This document shows positions 24,006-32,219 of a stretch of DNA of 64,000 bases, one piece after another. The notes beneath the pieces were generated by a model. That model had not been told where the DNA came from and made no database searches. It saw only the letters and a program-made list of their open reading frames with translations. A program made the position numbers and the translations under genes. Source of the stretch: Streptomyces endocoffeicus (lineage in GTDB: Bacteria; Actinomycetota; Actinomycetes; Streptomycetales; Streptomycetaceae); the NCBI RefSeq assembly GCF_016741935.1, contig NZ_JAERRG010000009.1, positions 124,001-188,000 on the forward strand, in the 5' to 3' direction. The first letter of the stretch is position 1; the number at the start of each line of letters is the position of its first letter.

Positions 24006-24716
24006 TCACCCGAGCGCGCGGGGGGCAGTGAGGCCGTTGAGAATATCGGCCACCTGATGCGGCTTGGTGACCATGGGCATGTGGCCGGCGCTGAGGGTGA
24101 TCACCCTGGCGTTGATCCGTTGGGCGGATGCTGCCTGCAGTTCCGGTGAGTAGCAGCGGTCCTGGGACAGCCGGATGTATGTGCGGGGGACGGGCAACTG
24201 GTACCCGGTCAGATCGACCGGTTCGGCCAGCAGGGCGGCCGCGTCGTCGACGAGGTGCCGCTGGACCTCTGCAGCCTGCTCCTCGTCTGCGTCGCTGCAC
24301 AGCAGCGCTCTGGCCGCTTCAGGGCCGAAGGTGTAGATCCCGCCTGCCATGCTGGACGCCAGGGCCTCCTTGACCTCCACATCGATGTGGTCGGCCACCG
24401 TGGTCCCGTCGGGCGGCACCACCGCGGACAGCAGGACGACCTGCCGGATCCGGTCCGGGACCAGGCTCATCACCTGCGGTGTCACGACGCCGCCGAAGGA
24501 GTGGGCAACCAGGGTGATGTCGGTGAAGCCGCTGTGGGTGATGTCCTGGGCGACCGCTTTGGCGCAGTCGTTCAGTGTCACCTCGTGTAGGTCGGTGTCG
24601 GCCCGTGTGCCACGGCCGGGCAGGTCGACGGCCAGTACTTCGCCCTCGAGCAGCGGTACCAGGCGGTTCCAGGTCGCGGCGCTGCAGGTGGCACCGTGGA
24701 TCAGCACGATCGGCAT
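24006..24716 (-). CDS. Alpha/beta-fold hydrolase (salicylate-esterase-like)
   Basis: 236-residue single-domain hydrolase. Oxyanion segment LIHGATCSAATW, nucleophile elbow LVAHSFGGVV with the catalytic Ser, a probable Asp in YIRLSQDRCY, and the catalytic His in LSAGHMPMV. Size and the short lid resemble the plant-type hydroxynitrile lyase/methyl-salicylate esterase branch, which is common in Streptomyces. The ATG at 24716 has AAGGAG eight bases upstream. It sits between the two FemAB fragments in the ATP-grasp group and could serve as a thioesterase or ester hydrolase there, but that is inference from position. Confidence 0.85.
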   Translation of the reverse strand: MPIVLIHGATCSAATWNRLVPLLEGEVLAVDLPGRGTRADTDLHEVTLNDCAKAVAQDITHSGFTDITLVAHSFGGVVTPQVMSLVPDRIRQVVLLSAVVPPDGTTVADHIDVEVKEALASSMAGGIYTFGPEAARALLCSDADEEQAAEVQRHLVDDAAALLAEPVDLTGYQLPVPRTYIRLSQDRCYSPELQAASAQRINARVITLSAGHMPMVTKPHQVADILNGLTAPRALG

Positions 24717-24976
24717 CGAAAGCTCCTTAGCTTGACGGGGTGGGACACGGCAGGCTCTACAAGGCCGGGCGGGCAGGGAAGGAGGGATCCCCTGCTCCGG
24801 GCAATCCAGGTCCGCGGTCTTCCGGTAAGGCGTGCGTTCGTGGGTGCGTCCCGCGCTGCGGTTCCGCTAGCTGTCGGTCCGTCCCGCAGGAGGGGAAGAC
24901 GCAGGCTTCCGGCATTCCGTGCAGCAGGTGCGTGCGTCCAAAGCCCTTCGTGTCCCGGGCCCCGCGCGTGATCCCG

Positions 24977-25138
24977 CCTGCCGGGCACGGGTGAGGTGTG
25001 GACCTTTTGCCAACTCGCGGCCCACTGGGGGGTGCGGAAGGGAGTGGGGGCCCATTGCTCCGGCGGAAGCGCGGTGACGGAGGTGTGCCACGTACTGGTG
25101 ATGGTTGCGCTGACCAGGCGTTCGGATGCGATCGTCAT
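24977..25138 (-). pseudogene. N-terminal fragment of a FemAB/GNAT-type transferase
   Basis: ATG 25138 has a strong GGAGG nine bases upstream. The first 54 codons look like a transferase N-terminus (WHTSVTALPPEQWAPTPFRT, PQWAASWQKVHTSP). After that the frame degenerates into Arg/Pro-rich sequence up to the hydrolase gene. It may be the missing 5' part of the fragment at 23,511-23,969; the central ~130 residues are not found. No gene is visible in 24,717-24,976. Confidence 0.45.
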
Positions 25139-25446
25139 GTGGGGACCTCCGGTGGGTGCGGAGTTCGCGGTGTCCGGGTGTTGACCTGGAGGTGGTGGGG
25201 GCGCCGTGCCCCATACGGCGGCGCCCCCACGGGCAGCCCGTTCCTGAGCCGCGCAGGGAGTCGGCTCTTTGTCCGCTCAGGGGGGGTGGACGGTGGACCA
25301 GGCTGCTGCCAGTCGGCGGCGGAGGCATCCGCCGCTGCTCGCGGAGTGTAGGCCCGGGGTGCCCCGTTTCCGGGTGCAGCCGGGGCTACTGATGGATCAG
25401 GGGATGCGGCGGCCTGGCGAGTGGCACGGCCGCTCAGGCGGGCAGG
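25139..25446. other. Intergenic stretch without a supported gene
   Basis: Contains the ribosome binding site and presumably the promoter for the truncated gene at 25,138. No frame in the rest shows protein character, and I see no obvious hairpin or repeat. Confidence 0.5.
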
Positions 25447-25986
25447 TCACACGACCGGCGACGCCAAAGGGTTGTATGCCTTGTATCCGTCGCCGTCGTG
25501 GTTCCAGTTGAGCCGCAGGGACCCGTCACCCCGCCCCTTGGCCCTGCCGACCTTGTATCGGAGCACGGAGGTGGTGAACGAGCTGTTGTAGGTGCCCCAA
25601 CGGGAGTGCTCCAGGCGTGATTCGATGTTGTAGTTGGCCTTCTTGAGGATCGGATCCCGCCCGGCGGTGCTCTTCTTGCCCTGCAGCTGGAAGTAGGCTC
25701 CGTCGAAGATGGCGGGGTCGTAGGTGGTGGAACGATTGGGGCCGTCCCAGGAGATCTTGGCGTACGTGGAGATGGTCTGCCCGGACCGTCGCGCGCAGAC
25801 CTTGGCGGTGAAGTCCCAGTTGTCCGGGAAAGGATCGGTGCGGGAGGGGTCGTCGATGGACTTCTTGCTGGTGGTGCACTTGTAGCCACTGGCGGCGGAT
25901 GCCGAGGGCACGGTGACCAGAGCGGTTCCGGCTACGGCGATGGTCGTGATGACTGCTGCAGCGGCTGTACGCTTCAAGGTGGGCAC
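25447..25986 (-). CDS. Secreted hypothetical protein
   Basis: 179 residues from a GTG at 25986. A signal peptide is clear: RTAAAAVITTIAVAGTALV followed by ASAASG, with cleavage near residue 32. The mature part is basic, rich in Ser, Thr, Tyr and Trp, with two cysteines (YKCTTSKK and AKVCARR) about 30 residues apart that could form a disulfide; it is probably beta-rich. No family is recognised. Secreted proteins of this kind with short lysine-rich loops are frequent in Streptomyces. It ends 17 bases before a GC-rich stretch and is not in an operon. Confidence 0.75.
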   Translation of the reverse strand: MPTLKRTAAAAVITTIAVAGTALVTVPSASAASGYKCTTSKKSIDDPSRTDPFPDNWDFTAKVCARRSGQTISTYAKISWDGPNRSTTYDPAIFDGAYFQLQGKKSTAGRDPILKKANYNIESRLEHSRWGTYNSSFTTSVLRYKVGRAKGRGDGSLRLNWNHDGDGYKAYNPLASPVV

Positions 25987-27108
25987 GAAAGGTCGCCTTT
26001 CTAGGCAAGTTGGCGTGGCTCACCACGGCGAGCGAGCGCAGCGGTGAGCAAGGAAGAGGGCAGGGCGCAGCCGTGGCCCTCGTTGGTTCGCGAAACCAGG
26101 CCAAGGGCTCGTGCTGTGCGCGGTGCGGGAGAGCTCAGCCACCGGGACGAACGTGAACGACCTTGGGGCGGTGGGGAGTCGATGAGCGCGACGCGGCAGG
26201 GGGAGGCATCGGCGTCCCCCGGGCGGCCCGCTCGCGGATCCCGCAAATCCGTGAGCGCTGCGAGCGCCGTCACACGGAGCGGGTACTATCCGCCCTGCTC
26301 GACGACGCCGACGTCGTGGGCACGGTCCGGCGTCGCCAATGACGACCGACCGTGAAATAACGGCACTTCGGCGGTCCGTACCGCCAGCGCGGCGTGGTGC
26401 CAGGTCATGTGGGTATCCCCGTCGTCGGGGAGCCGTGCTCAGGATGCTCCGTCACGCTCGCTGCGCTGTTGCGGCAGCGGCCCGCTGGTCTATCCTGAGT
26501 TCCGCCAGCGTGCTCCAACACGTTGGTGAACGGCCCCAGTGGGTTTCTCGAGATCTGCTGGTGGTGACTCTGCGAGAGTCGAAAGTGCGGTCAGGCCCCA
26601 GCTACGGGGCATTGTTCGTACTAGCGAGTGCGGGCTGTCGGGACGACTGAGGCTAATCAGTCCCCCGACACCCGCCTCGCCATGTCTGCGGCATCTGGGC
26701 CGCCATCAGCGCCCTCCCCCGTGGACAGGCGGTGGTGTACCTGTCTCTTGAGGTACTGCCGGGCAGTGCTGCTTACGGTGGACAGCAGGCCCTGCGTGTA
26801 TGGGCGTGCTCGGTTGGAGCATTCCTCAACCTCGGTAGTCGGGATCGGGCCGGGCTTGCGCACCCAACGCTAGGCATCTGCGCATGCGACCGCCATTTGT
26901 CTCATGCACCATCTGAAATGCGGCTGCTTTCCGTTGTGCACACCTGCCCAGGGCCGGTCCCTTGAGGTGCACATTCCATATGCGGCGTCTTACGGATGTG
27001 CACCGTGGGACGAAGTTTCTGTCTGGCACACCTTCTGTCAGACTTCTCATCTCGCTGCGCTGCGGGCATGGTTTCTCTCACTTCACGTCGTAGAAACTGT
27101 TCCCTGAC
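25987..27108. other. 1.1-kb stretch with no supported gene
   Basis: Several short open frames exist on both strands, but none combines a ribosome binding site, coding-like third positions and a recognisable protein. Base composition is patchier and lower in G+C than in flanking genes, as in decayed mobile DNA. The far left part should contain the promoter of the secreted protein gene. Confidence 0.5.
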
Positions 27109-27565
27109 CAGACCAGCGAGACCGCCCTGGTTACCGGCGCGGCCACTGGCACCGGCGCCGAGATCGCCCGCGCGCTCGCCGCGGCCGGAGCGACTATCGC
27201 GGTGTCCCACCTCGCCCAGCCCCCGCGAAGCCGACACCGTCCTGCAGTCGCTGGCAGTCGACGGCATCGCCGTCCTCGCCGACCTCGCCGACCTCGCAGA
27301 GGTCACCGCCCTGTGCGGCCACGTCCGCGACCGACCCGGCCCCGTCGACATCCTCGTCAACAATGCCGGCTCCTACCCCGCATCTCCTGGCCGGGCACCG
27401 ACGAGACCGCGTGGGCCCACGCTCTGAACGTGAACCTCACCGCCCACTACCGCATGTGCCGGGAATTCACCCCGGCCATGATTGAGCAGCGCTGGGGCCG
27501 GATCATCAGCATCGGCAGCATCAACGTCCCCGCCGGCCGCGCGGGCCTGACCGCCACCGCCCGCG
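27109..27565 (+). pseudogene. Short-chain dehydrogenase/reductase, frameshifted remnant
   Basis: In successive frames the sequence gives the NAD(P)-binding start ALVTGAATGTGAEIARALAA, the acidic segment after VLADLADLAEVTALCGHV, the NNAG block VDILVNNAGSYP and the block around the catalytic serine (EQRWGRIISIGSINVPAGRA). Two shifts (near 27,215 and 27,380) interrupt the frame. The YxxxK catalytic motif and the C-terminus are missing; the last frame runs on into unrelated Ala-rich sequence up to about 27,825. It is dead as a reductase. Confidence 0.8.
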
Positions 27566-27768
27566 CCATGCGGCCCGTCCTGGCCGGCGGGACGGCCGGC
27601 GACCGGCTGCGCGGAGCTTTCCCAGCGCTGCTGGTGGCCGCGCTCGCCGCCGCGCTGGGCAGCAGCGCTGTGGCAACGGTGGCCACGTACGCGGAGCGGC
27701 AGACCACCCCGAGGTTGACGACAGAGACCGACAGCGCTCTGGTTGAGGCGGTGTGCCGGACTCAAATG

Positions 27769-28995
27769 CTAGGACAACAGGAGGAGACAGTCCCAGTCAT
27801 CGGCCGTGGGGCTGGCTGGCAATAGGCCGCCGAGGTCGGCGAGGACCAGGGCAGTTCCGGCCCGACCGGTGAGCCAGCCAGGCGGACGTGCGGTCGTAGC
27901 ACTGGCCAGTACGCCGTGAGCGGCGCGCTTTACCAGAGGATGGCAGGACAGACGGCGAGCGCATTGAAGGACGCCGCCACTGCCGTGGCACAGGGCGGTG
28001 CCCTCGGTGTCCCAGTCCTCCAGCGGCCGGGCGGCGAGTGCGTTCATGGCCTCGGTGGCAGTGTGATTGAGCGCTGGGAGGTCGAGGGCATGGCCGGCGG
28101 TGGTGAGAGCGGTGGCGATGCCGGGGGTGCCGTAGCACCAGGCGGTGGTCCGCCCTGCGATGGGGGCGATGGCTTCTGCCGGGCCGTGGTCCAGGGCGTG
28201 GCCGCTGATGTGCGGGGGCCACGTGTGCTGTTGAGATTGCCAGGATAGGAGCCACTGGGCCGCGGTGTGGATCGCGTTGGGTTGTCCGGGGAGGGTGTGT
28301 CCAGCCCGGTGGGCTGTGGCGAGGAGTGCGAGTGGTCCGGCGATGCCGTGGGCGAGGCCGGTGGTGGCGGCGCCGGAGGCGGGGACGTGGACGGTGGGTG
28401 GGTGAAGGGCGGCGGGGAGCCACCAGCCCGGCCGGGATCCGCGGGGGGTGAGGATCATGTGGGTGAGAGCCGTCAGCGCGGCGGTCAGGCCGGGCTCGGC
28501 GTCCGCGCGGTGGCCACGGCTGTGGGCGGCCAATAGGACGCGGCCGATGCCCGCAAGTCCCTTGATGGCGTCATAGACCGCCCAGGGAGTGGCGTCCGCG
28601 CGGGCGGCGCGTTGGTGGTGATGGCGGGCGAGCGCGGTGGCGCGGGCGGAGAGCCAGGCGGTGGCACGGGGGAGCAGGGCCTGGTGAGGGTCGTGGGATG
28701 GCAGGTAGCCGGTACCGATGATCAGGGATGCGGCCAAGGCTCCCGGCCCGGTGTGGATGCCGTTCGGAGGTGCGTTGCCCAGCAGACGGGCGGCGGTAGC
28801 CCAGTGGGCTGCCGCTGTTTTGGCCGCGCCGGGCTCGGTCTGGGCGAGGCAGGCGTGCAGGAGTGCGGTGCCGGCGAGCCCGTAGCACAGGGTGTGGGCG
28901 GCTCGGTCCGATACAGACCTGGTGATGTCGCCGGGGTCGCGCAGGTCGCGGGCAATGTCCAGGGCGCGTGCGGCGGCCTGGGCGTGGATGTTCAT
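27769..28995 (-). CDS. lanC: Lanthipeptide cyclase LanC
   Basis: 408 residues. Zinc-dependent cyclase that adds cysteine thiols to dehydrated Ser/Thr to form lanthionine rings. The LanC double-toroid repeats show as GLAHGIAGPLAL (His216), WCYGTPGIATAL (zinc ligand Cys287) and ALCHGSGGVLQ (zinc ligands Cys336, His337). The ATG at 28995 overlaps the LanB stop by four bases, so the two proteins are co-translated. It is the last gene of the operon methyltransferase-precursor-LanB-LanC. Confidence 0.92.
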   Translation of the reverse strand: MNIHAQAAARALDIARDLRDPGDITRSVSDRAAHTLCYGLAGTALLHACLAQTEPGAAKTAAAHWATAARLLGNAPPNGIHTGPGALAASLIIGTGYLPSHDPHQALLPRATAWLSARATALARHHHQRAARADATPWAVYDAIKGLAGIGRVLLAAHSRGHRADAEPGLTAALTALTHMILTPRGSRPGWWLPAALHPPTVHVPASGAATTGLAHGIAGPLALLATAHRAGHTLPGQPNAIHTAAQWLLSWQSQQHTWPPHISGHALDHGPAEAIAPIAGRTTAWCYGTPGIATALTTAGHALDLPALNHTATEAMNALAARPLEDWDTEGTALCHGSGGVLQCARRLSCHPLVKRAAHGVLASATTARPPGWLTGRAGTALVLADLGGLLPASPTADDWDCLLLLS

Positions 28996-31847
28996 CGGCG
29001 GTGCAGGAGGTCGGCGGCCAGGGTCCGCATGATGCGCTCGATTCCGGGGTCGAGGGCGAGCATGCGGTTGGCGTGCATGTGGATGACGTCGCTGGCGCAC
29101 CGGGCGGCGAACTGCTGGGGAACGGTCTCGCGGTAGCCGACCAGCGCGGCGCGCCACCGTGCCCAAGCGAGGCGGGCCAGGTCAGCAGGGATGAGCGTGG
29201 CGGGGCCGTTGCCGGTGAGGGCGGAGCGTAGGGCGTCGCGGTGGCGGCGCTGGTCCCGGGTGAGTTGGCCGGGGTTCAGCGCGGAGTGGGGCTGGCCCGG
29301 GGCGAGAGTGCGGGCGATCTCGGCGGCGCTGGCGGCGGCGGTGAGGAGGCGTACGTCCTCGGTCTGGGTGAGGGCGGCCAGGGCGAGGCGGCTGTCCGCG
29401 TGGAAGAGTCGTTCGGCGGCGGTGATGGCCTGGGGCCCGCCGTAGCGCTCGATCTCCTGCTCGTACGGCTCCAGGCGCAAGGCGCCGGGGCCGAGGAGGC
29501 CGCGGCGGTGCATCTGGTCGGCGAGGCGGGCCAGTTCGGGCTGGATGCGGGCGGCGAGGGTGTGGGGGTCGGCGTGGAGCCGTAGGCGCAGATGGGGGCC
29601 GAGAGCTGGGGTGGTGTAGCGCAGCCAGAACCAGCGATCTACATCGTCGGGGAGGCCGGTCAGCAGCGGGGCGAGAACGGCGAGAACGGCGGTGTGGCGG
29701 TAGCCGGGGGCGCGGAGGGCGGCGGAGAGCCAGCTGCTGCCGGGCAGATGGGCGCCGGTGTCGGCCGCGCGCAGCGCGCGTCTGGGGTCGGCGGCCGCCT
29801 GGTGGGGGGCTCGGCGCCTGGTGAGGGGGACAACGAGGTCGATCAGGTGGCGGGCGCCGTTCGTGCCCTCGACCACGGCCAGGTCCTCGGGTGCGGCGAA
29901 GGGTACGGCCAGCGTGCGGGTACCCCGGTGGATGCTGCGGCGCAGCAGCTCGCGCTGGTCGGCCTGGCGCAGGTCCAGGGGGAGGCGCCGGTCGGCCTCC
30001 TCGGCGACCAGCACGGGCGGGGGCATGGGGCAGGCGCTGGTGCGCCAGGCCAGCAGGTGCGCCTCGAAGGTCGCGCGGTGGTGCGCGGTCGCGGTGAGGG
30101 CATCGGGCAGGCGCCAGCGGGCGGGGGCGATGAGGATGTGCCGGTAGCGCACGCGCGGGGTGTAGGGCCAGCAGGAGAACGGGCCCCAGTGCCAGGGGTG
30201 CCACGGCCGGGTTCCGGCGTGGCCGAGGAGGTGCAGCACGTAGGCGGCCGGGGGCAGGAGCCGGGGCGCGAGCCGGTTGTAGAGCACGGGTATGACCGGC
30301 CTGTCGTGGCGGATCGACCATAACCGCAGGTGGGATCCGTCGGTGGTCACGGCGAGGTCGTGGGGGAGGAGGTCGCCGGGCCGGGCGGGGACGTCGAGCG
30401 GGATGCGCCAGGGGGCGGCGCCGGTCTCAGCCGCCAGGGCGCCGGCGGTGGTTCGGGGCCGGCACACTATTTCCGCGATCATGGGGCCGCTGCCGGTGTC
30501 GGCTCCCTCGCGGGGGGCTAGCTCGGGGAGCCATTGTGTCCAGCGGCCGGGTGCGGCTCCGGCGGTCTGGGAGCCCGTGCCGGGGCAGACCGCAATCCGC
30601 AGTCCGCCAGCGTCGCGCAGCAGTTGGATATGGATCTCGGCGGTGCGCGGCGGCGGCAGGGGCGAGGGGTTGGCGAGCTGGTCGAGGTGCTGCTCGGTGA
30701 GGAGTAACTCGTCCTTGCCATCGGACAGGGCATCGGCGAGCAGGGCGGCCAGCGCGGCGGTGCGGCGTGTGTCCAGGGCCTCGTCGGCGCCGATCGCGTC
30801 GTGGGGGCCGGGCGGCCCGAGGCCGGTGACGGGGTCGAGGACCTCCAGCAGCGGCACCAGCCGGTGGTGGCCGTATGCGGTGCAAAAGCGCTGGTGATAG
30901 TCGGTCAGCGGACCGGTCCGGTGCCCGATCCGCCACAGCAGCGTGGCGGCTTCGGCGGCCTGCTCGCCCACGGTGGGGGGCAGGCTGATCTCGGCGTCGA
31001 GGAGGGTGTCCACGGCCAGCGGCCGACGTGTGTAGTGCAGCGTGTCGGCCAGGTCCTGGGCCTCTTCCAGCAGCTTCCGCCGCTGCGGGACGCCGGGCGG
31101 GTGCGTATCGCACCTGTGCAGCAGATCGTCCAGACGGGTCAGGGATGTCCGTGCTGATGCGGTGACCGGGAGTTTGTCCAGCAGGTGCTTCAGCGGGTCC
31201 GCGCACAGATCGGCGGGGAGCAGGTCGGTCCACAGCAGACCAGTGCCGATCATATCGAGCATGGCGCGCGTGGCCTGATCGGAAGTGGCCCCGGGATAGC
31301 GGCGGAGAAGCTCCGCGAGAAGGCCAGCAGCCGACGCCCCGGCGCGGCTGGCGTCCAGCAGCCAGCGTGATACCTCGGTGGCGCGCACGCTGGCGAACCG
31401 TGCCCCCGCGGAGGCGGGGTGCTCGATCTCCAGCCGGTCCCCTCTCACAGCGGCTGAGGACGCGGCGGTCAGCGTGAGCGCGGACAGCAGACCAGGTTCG
31501 TCGCGGAGTAGCTGATCTACCACCGCGGTCAGCCACGCGGGGCTGAGGGTAGTGACGGTCCGGTGAGCGCCGCCCAGCCGCATGGTGGCGGCCGGGCCGG
31601 TGAGCCAAGCGGGCGCGACCCCGGCGAAAGCGCCGTGTGGGGTGGTCCGGGCACGCGAGCGCAGATCGTAGGCACGTCGTGTCGCCCGGCCGCGGTCCGT
31701 GTCCGCGGCCTGCGCGGCGCTCCGGCTGGCCAGAAACACGCCTTCCGCCAGCAGAGCGTCGCCGTTCTCGTCGGCGGGATCGACGTTGTACGGGCGCAGT
31801 GGGATCCGGGCCATCGCCACGTGATGGGGATCGAAGAAGCGGCGCAT
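28992..31847 (-). CDS. lanB: Class I lanthipeptide dehydratase LanB (full length)
   Basis: 951 residues. Full-length LanB carries out tRNA-Glu-dependent glutamylation of precursor Ser/Thr (N-terminal ~650 residues) and then eliminates glutamate (C-terminal ~300 residues), giving dehydroamino acids. The N-terminus (AMARIPLRPYN), SRARTTPHGAFAGVA near residue 60 and the elimination-domain segments WFWLRYTTPALGPHLRLRLH and YEQEIERYGGPQAI are typical of the family. The start ATG at 31847 is chosen because the domain begins there; an upstream extension would cross a strong hairpin and part of the precursor gene. Coupled to LanC by a four-base overlap. Confidence 0.92.
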   Translation of the reverse strand: MRRFFDPHHVAMARIPLRPYNVDPADENGDALLAEGVFLASRSAAQAADTDRGRATRRAYDLRSRARTTPHGAFAGVAPAWLTGPAATMRLGGAHRTVTTLSPAWLTAVVDQLLRDEPGLLSALTLTAASSAAVRGDRLEIEHPASAGARFASVRATEVSRWLLDASRAGASAAGLLAELLRRYPGATSDQATRAMLDMIGTGLLWTDLLPADLCADPLKHLLDKLPVTASARTSLTRLDDLLHRCDTHPPGVPQRRKLLEEAQDLADTLHYTRRPLAVDTLLDAEISLPPTVGEQAAEAATLLWRIGHRTGPLTDYHQRFCTAYGHHRLVPLLEVLDPVTGLGPPGPHDAIGADEALDTRRTAALAALLADALSDGKDELLLTEQHLDQLANPSPLPPPRTAEIHIQLLRDAGGLRIAVCPGTGSQTAGAAPGRWTQWLPELAPREGADTGSGPMIAEIVCRPRTTAGALAAETGAAPWRIPLDVPARPGDLLPHDLAVTTDGSHLRLWSIRHDRPVIPVLYNRLAPRLLPPAAYVLHLLGHAGTRPWHPWHWGPFSCWPYTPRVRYRHILIAPARWRLPDALTATAHHRATFEAHLLAWRTSACPMPPPVLVAEEADRRLPLDLRQADQRELLRRSIHRGTRTLAVPFAAPEDLAVVEGTNGARHLIDLVVPLTRRRAPHQAAADPRRALRAADTGAHLPGSSWLSAALRAPGYRHTAVLAVLAPLLTGLPDDVDRWFWLRYTTPALGPHLRLRLHADPHTLAARIQPELARLADQMHRRGLLGPGALRLEPYEQEIERYGGPQAITAAERLFHADSRLALAALTQTEDVRLLTAAASAAEIARTLAPGQPHSALNPGQLTRDQRRHRDALRSALTGNGPATLIPADLARLAWARWRAALVGYRETVPQQFAARCASDVIHMHANRMLALDPGIERIMRTLAADLLHRR

Positions 31848-31879
31848 CACACCATCCCGAAGAAGACCGGTCGAGGAGC

Positions 31880-31909
31880 GGGCCGGGCGCTGTCGTGCGC
31901 GCCCGGCCC
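31880..31909. terminator. Hairpin between precursor and LanB genes (partial terminator)
   Basis: Perfect 11-bp stem GGGCCGGGCGC (31880-31890) and GCGCCCGGCCC (31899-31909) with an eight-base loop, in the 80-base gap between the precursor stop and the LanB start. It has no U-run. Hairpins at this place in lanthipeptide operons let much precursor mRNA and little enzyme mRNA accumulate. Confidence 0.75.
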
Positions 31910-31927
31910 CGGACCATCTGCGCTGCG

Positions 31928-32134
31928 TCAGCAGCCGGTTGTCGGACCCTGCGGCGGAGACTCCCCGCAGCCGTCCCCCGTGGTGTCGCCCCCGTCCTCG
32001 TCCTCGTCGCCGCCGAGCCAGACGCCCAGCCGCCCGATGTCCTCGGCGGGGTCCAGATCGAAGGCGTCGGCCCAAGCCTCCTCGGGCTTGGCCACCTCCT
32101 CGGCCGGCTGTGCCGCGATCGCCGGTAATGCCAT
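31928..32134 (-). CDS. lanA: FxLD-type lanthipeptide precursor peptide
   Basis: 68 residues from ATG 32134, with GGAGGGAG immediately upstream. The leader is acidic and contains FDLD at residues 25-28, the FxLD motif that defines this precursor family and binds LanB. After an Asp/Glu/Gly-rich stretch the C-terminal core is TTGDGCGESPPQGPTTGC (residues 51-68): two Cys (56, 68), with Thr51/52, Ser59 and Thr65/66 as dehydration candidates, so at most two rings. A ring Thr51 or Thr52 to Cys56 would enclose Asp54-Gly55, a favourable succinimide/isoaspartate site for the methyltransferase encoded upstream. No transporter or leader protease is encoded in the cluster. Confidence 0.9.
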   Translation of the reverse strand: MALPAIAAQPAEEVAKPEEAWADAFDLDPAEDIGRLGVWLGGDEDEDGGDTTGDGCGESPPQGPTTGC

Positions 32135-32153
32135 ATCCACTCCCTCCACTCGG

Positions 32154-32213
32154 GCCTCCCGGGCTCAACGCCGGGAGGCGTGGATCCGGACCGCCCCGGC
32201 AAGGGGCCGTCCG
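32154..32213. promoter_or_regulatory. Two hairpins in the leader of the precursor gene
   Basis: A perfect stem GCCTCCCGG (32154-32162) with CCGGGAGGC (32171-32179) lies just upstream of the precursor ribosome binding site. A second stem with one mismatch (32189-32198 with 32204-32213) lies near the methyltransferase stop. They separate the precursor from the methyltransferase gene and may act as terminator and mRNA-stabilising structure respectively. Confidence 0.55.
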
Positions 32214-32219
32214 AGGCTT

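Noticed and set aside
26339..26650. 103-codon frame in the empty 26-kb stretch
   Set aside because: No binding site, composition unlike coding sequence, no similarity recognised.
31848..32168. N-terminal extension of LanB over the precursor gene
   Set aside because: The extension crosses the hairpin and the precursor coding sequence in another frame; LanB similarity begins at 31,847.
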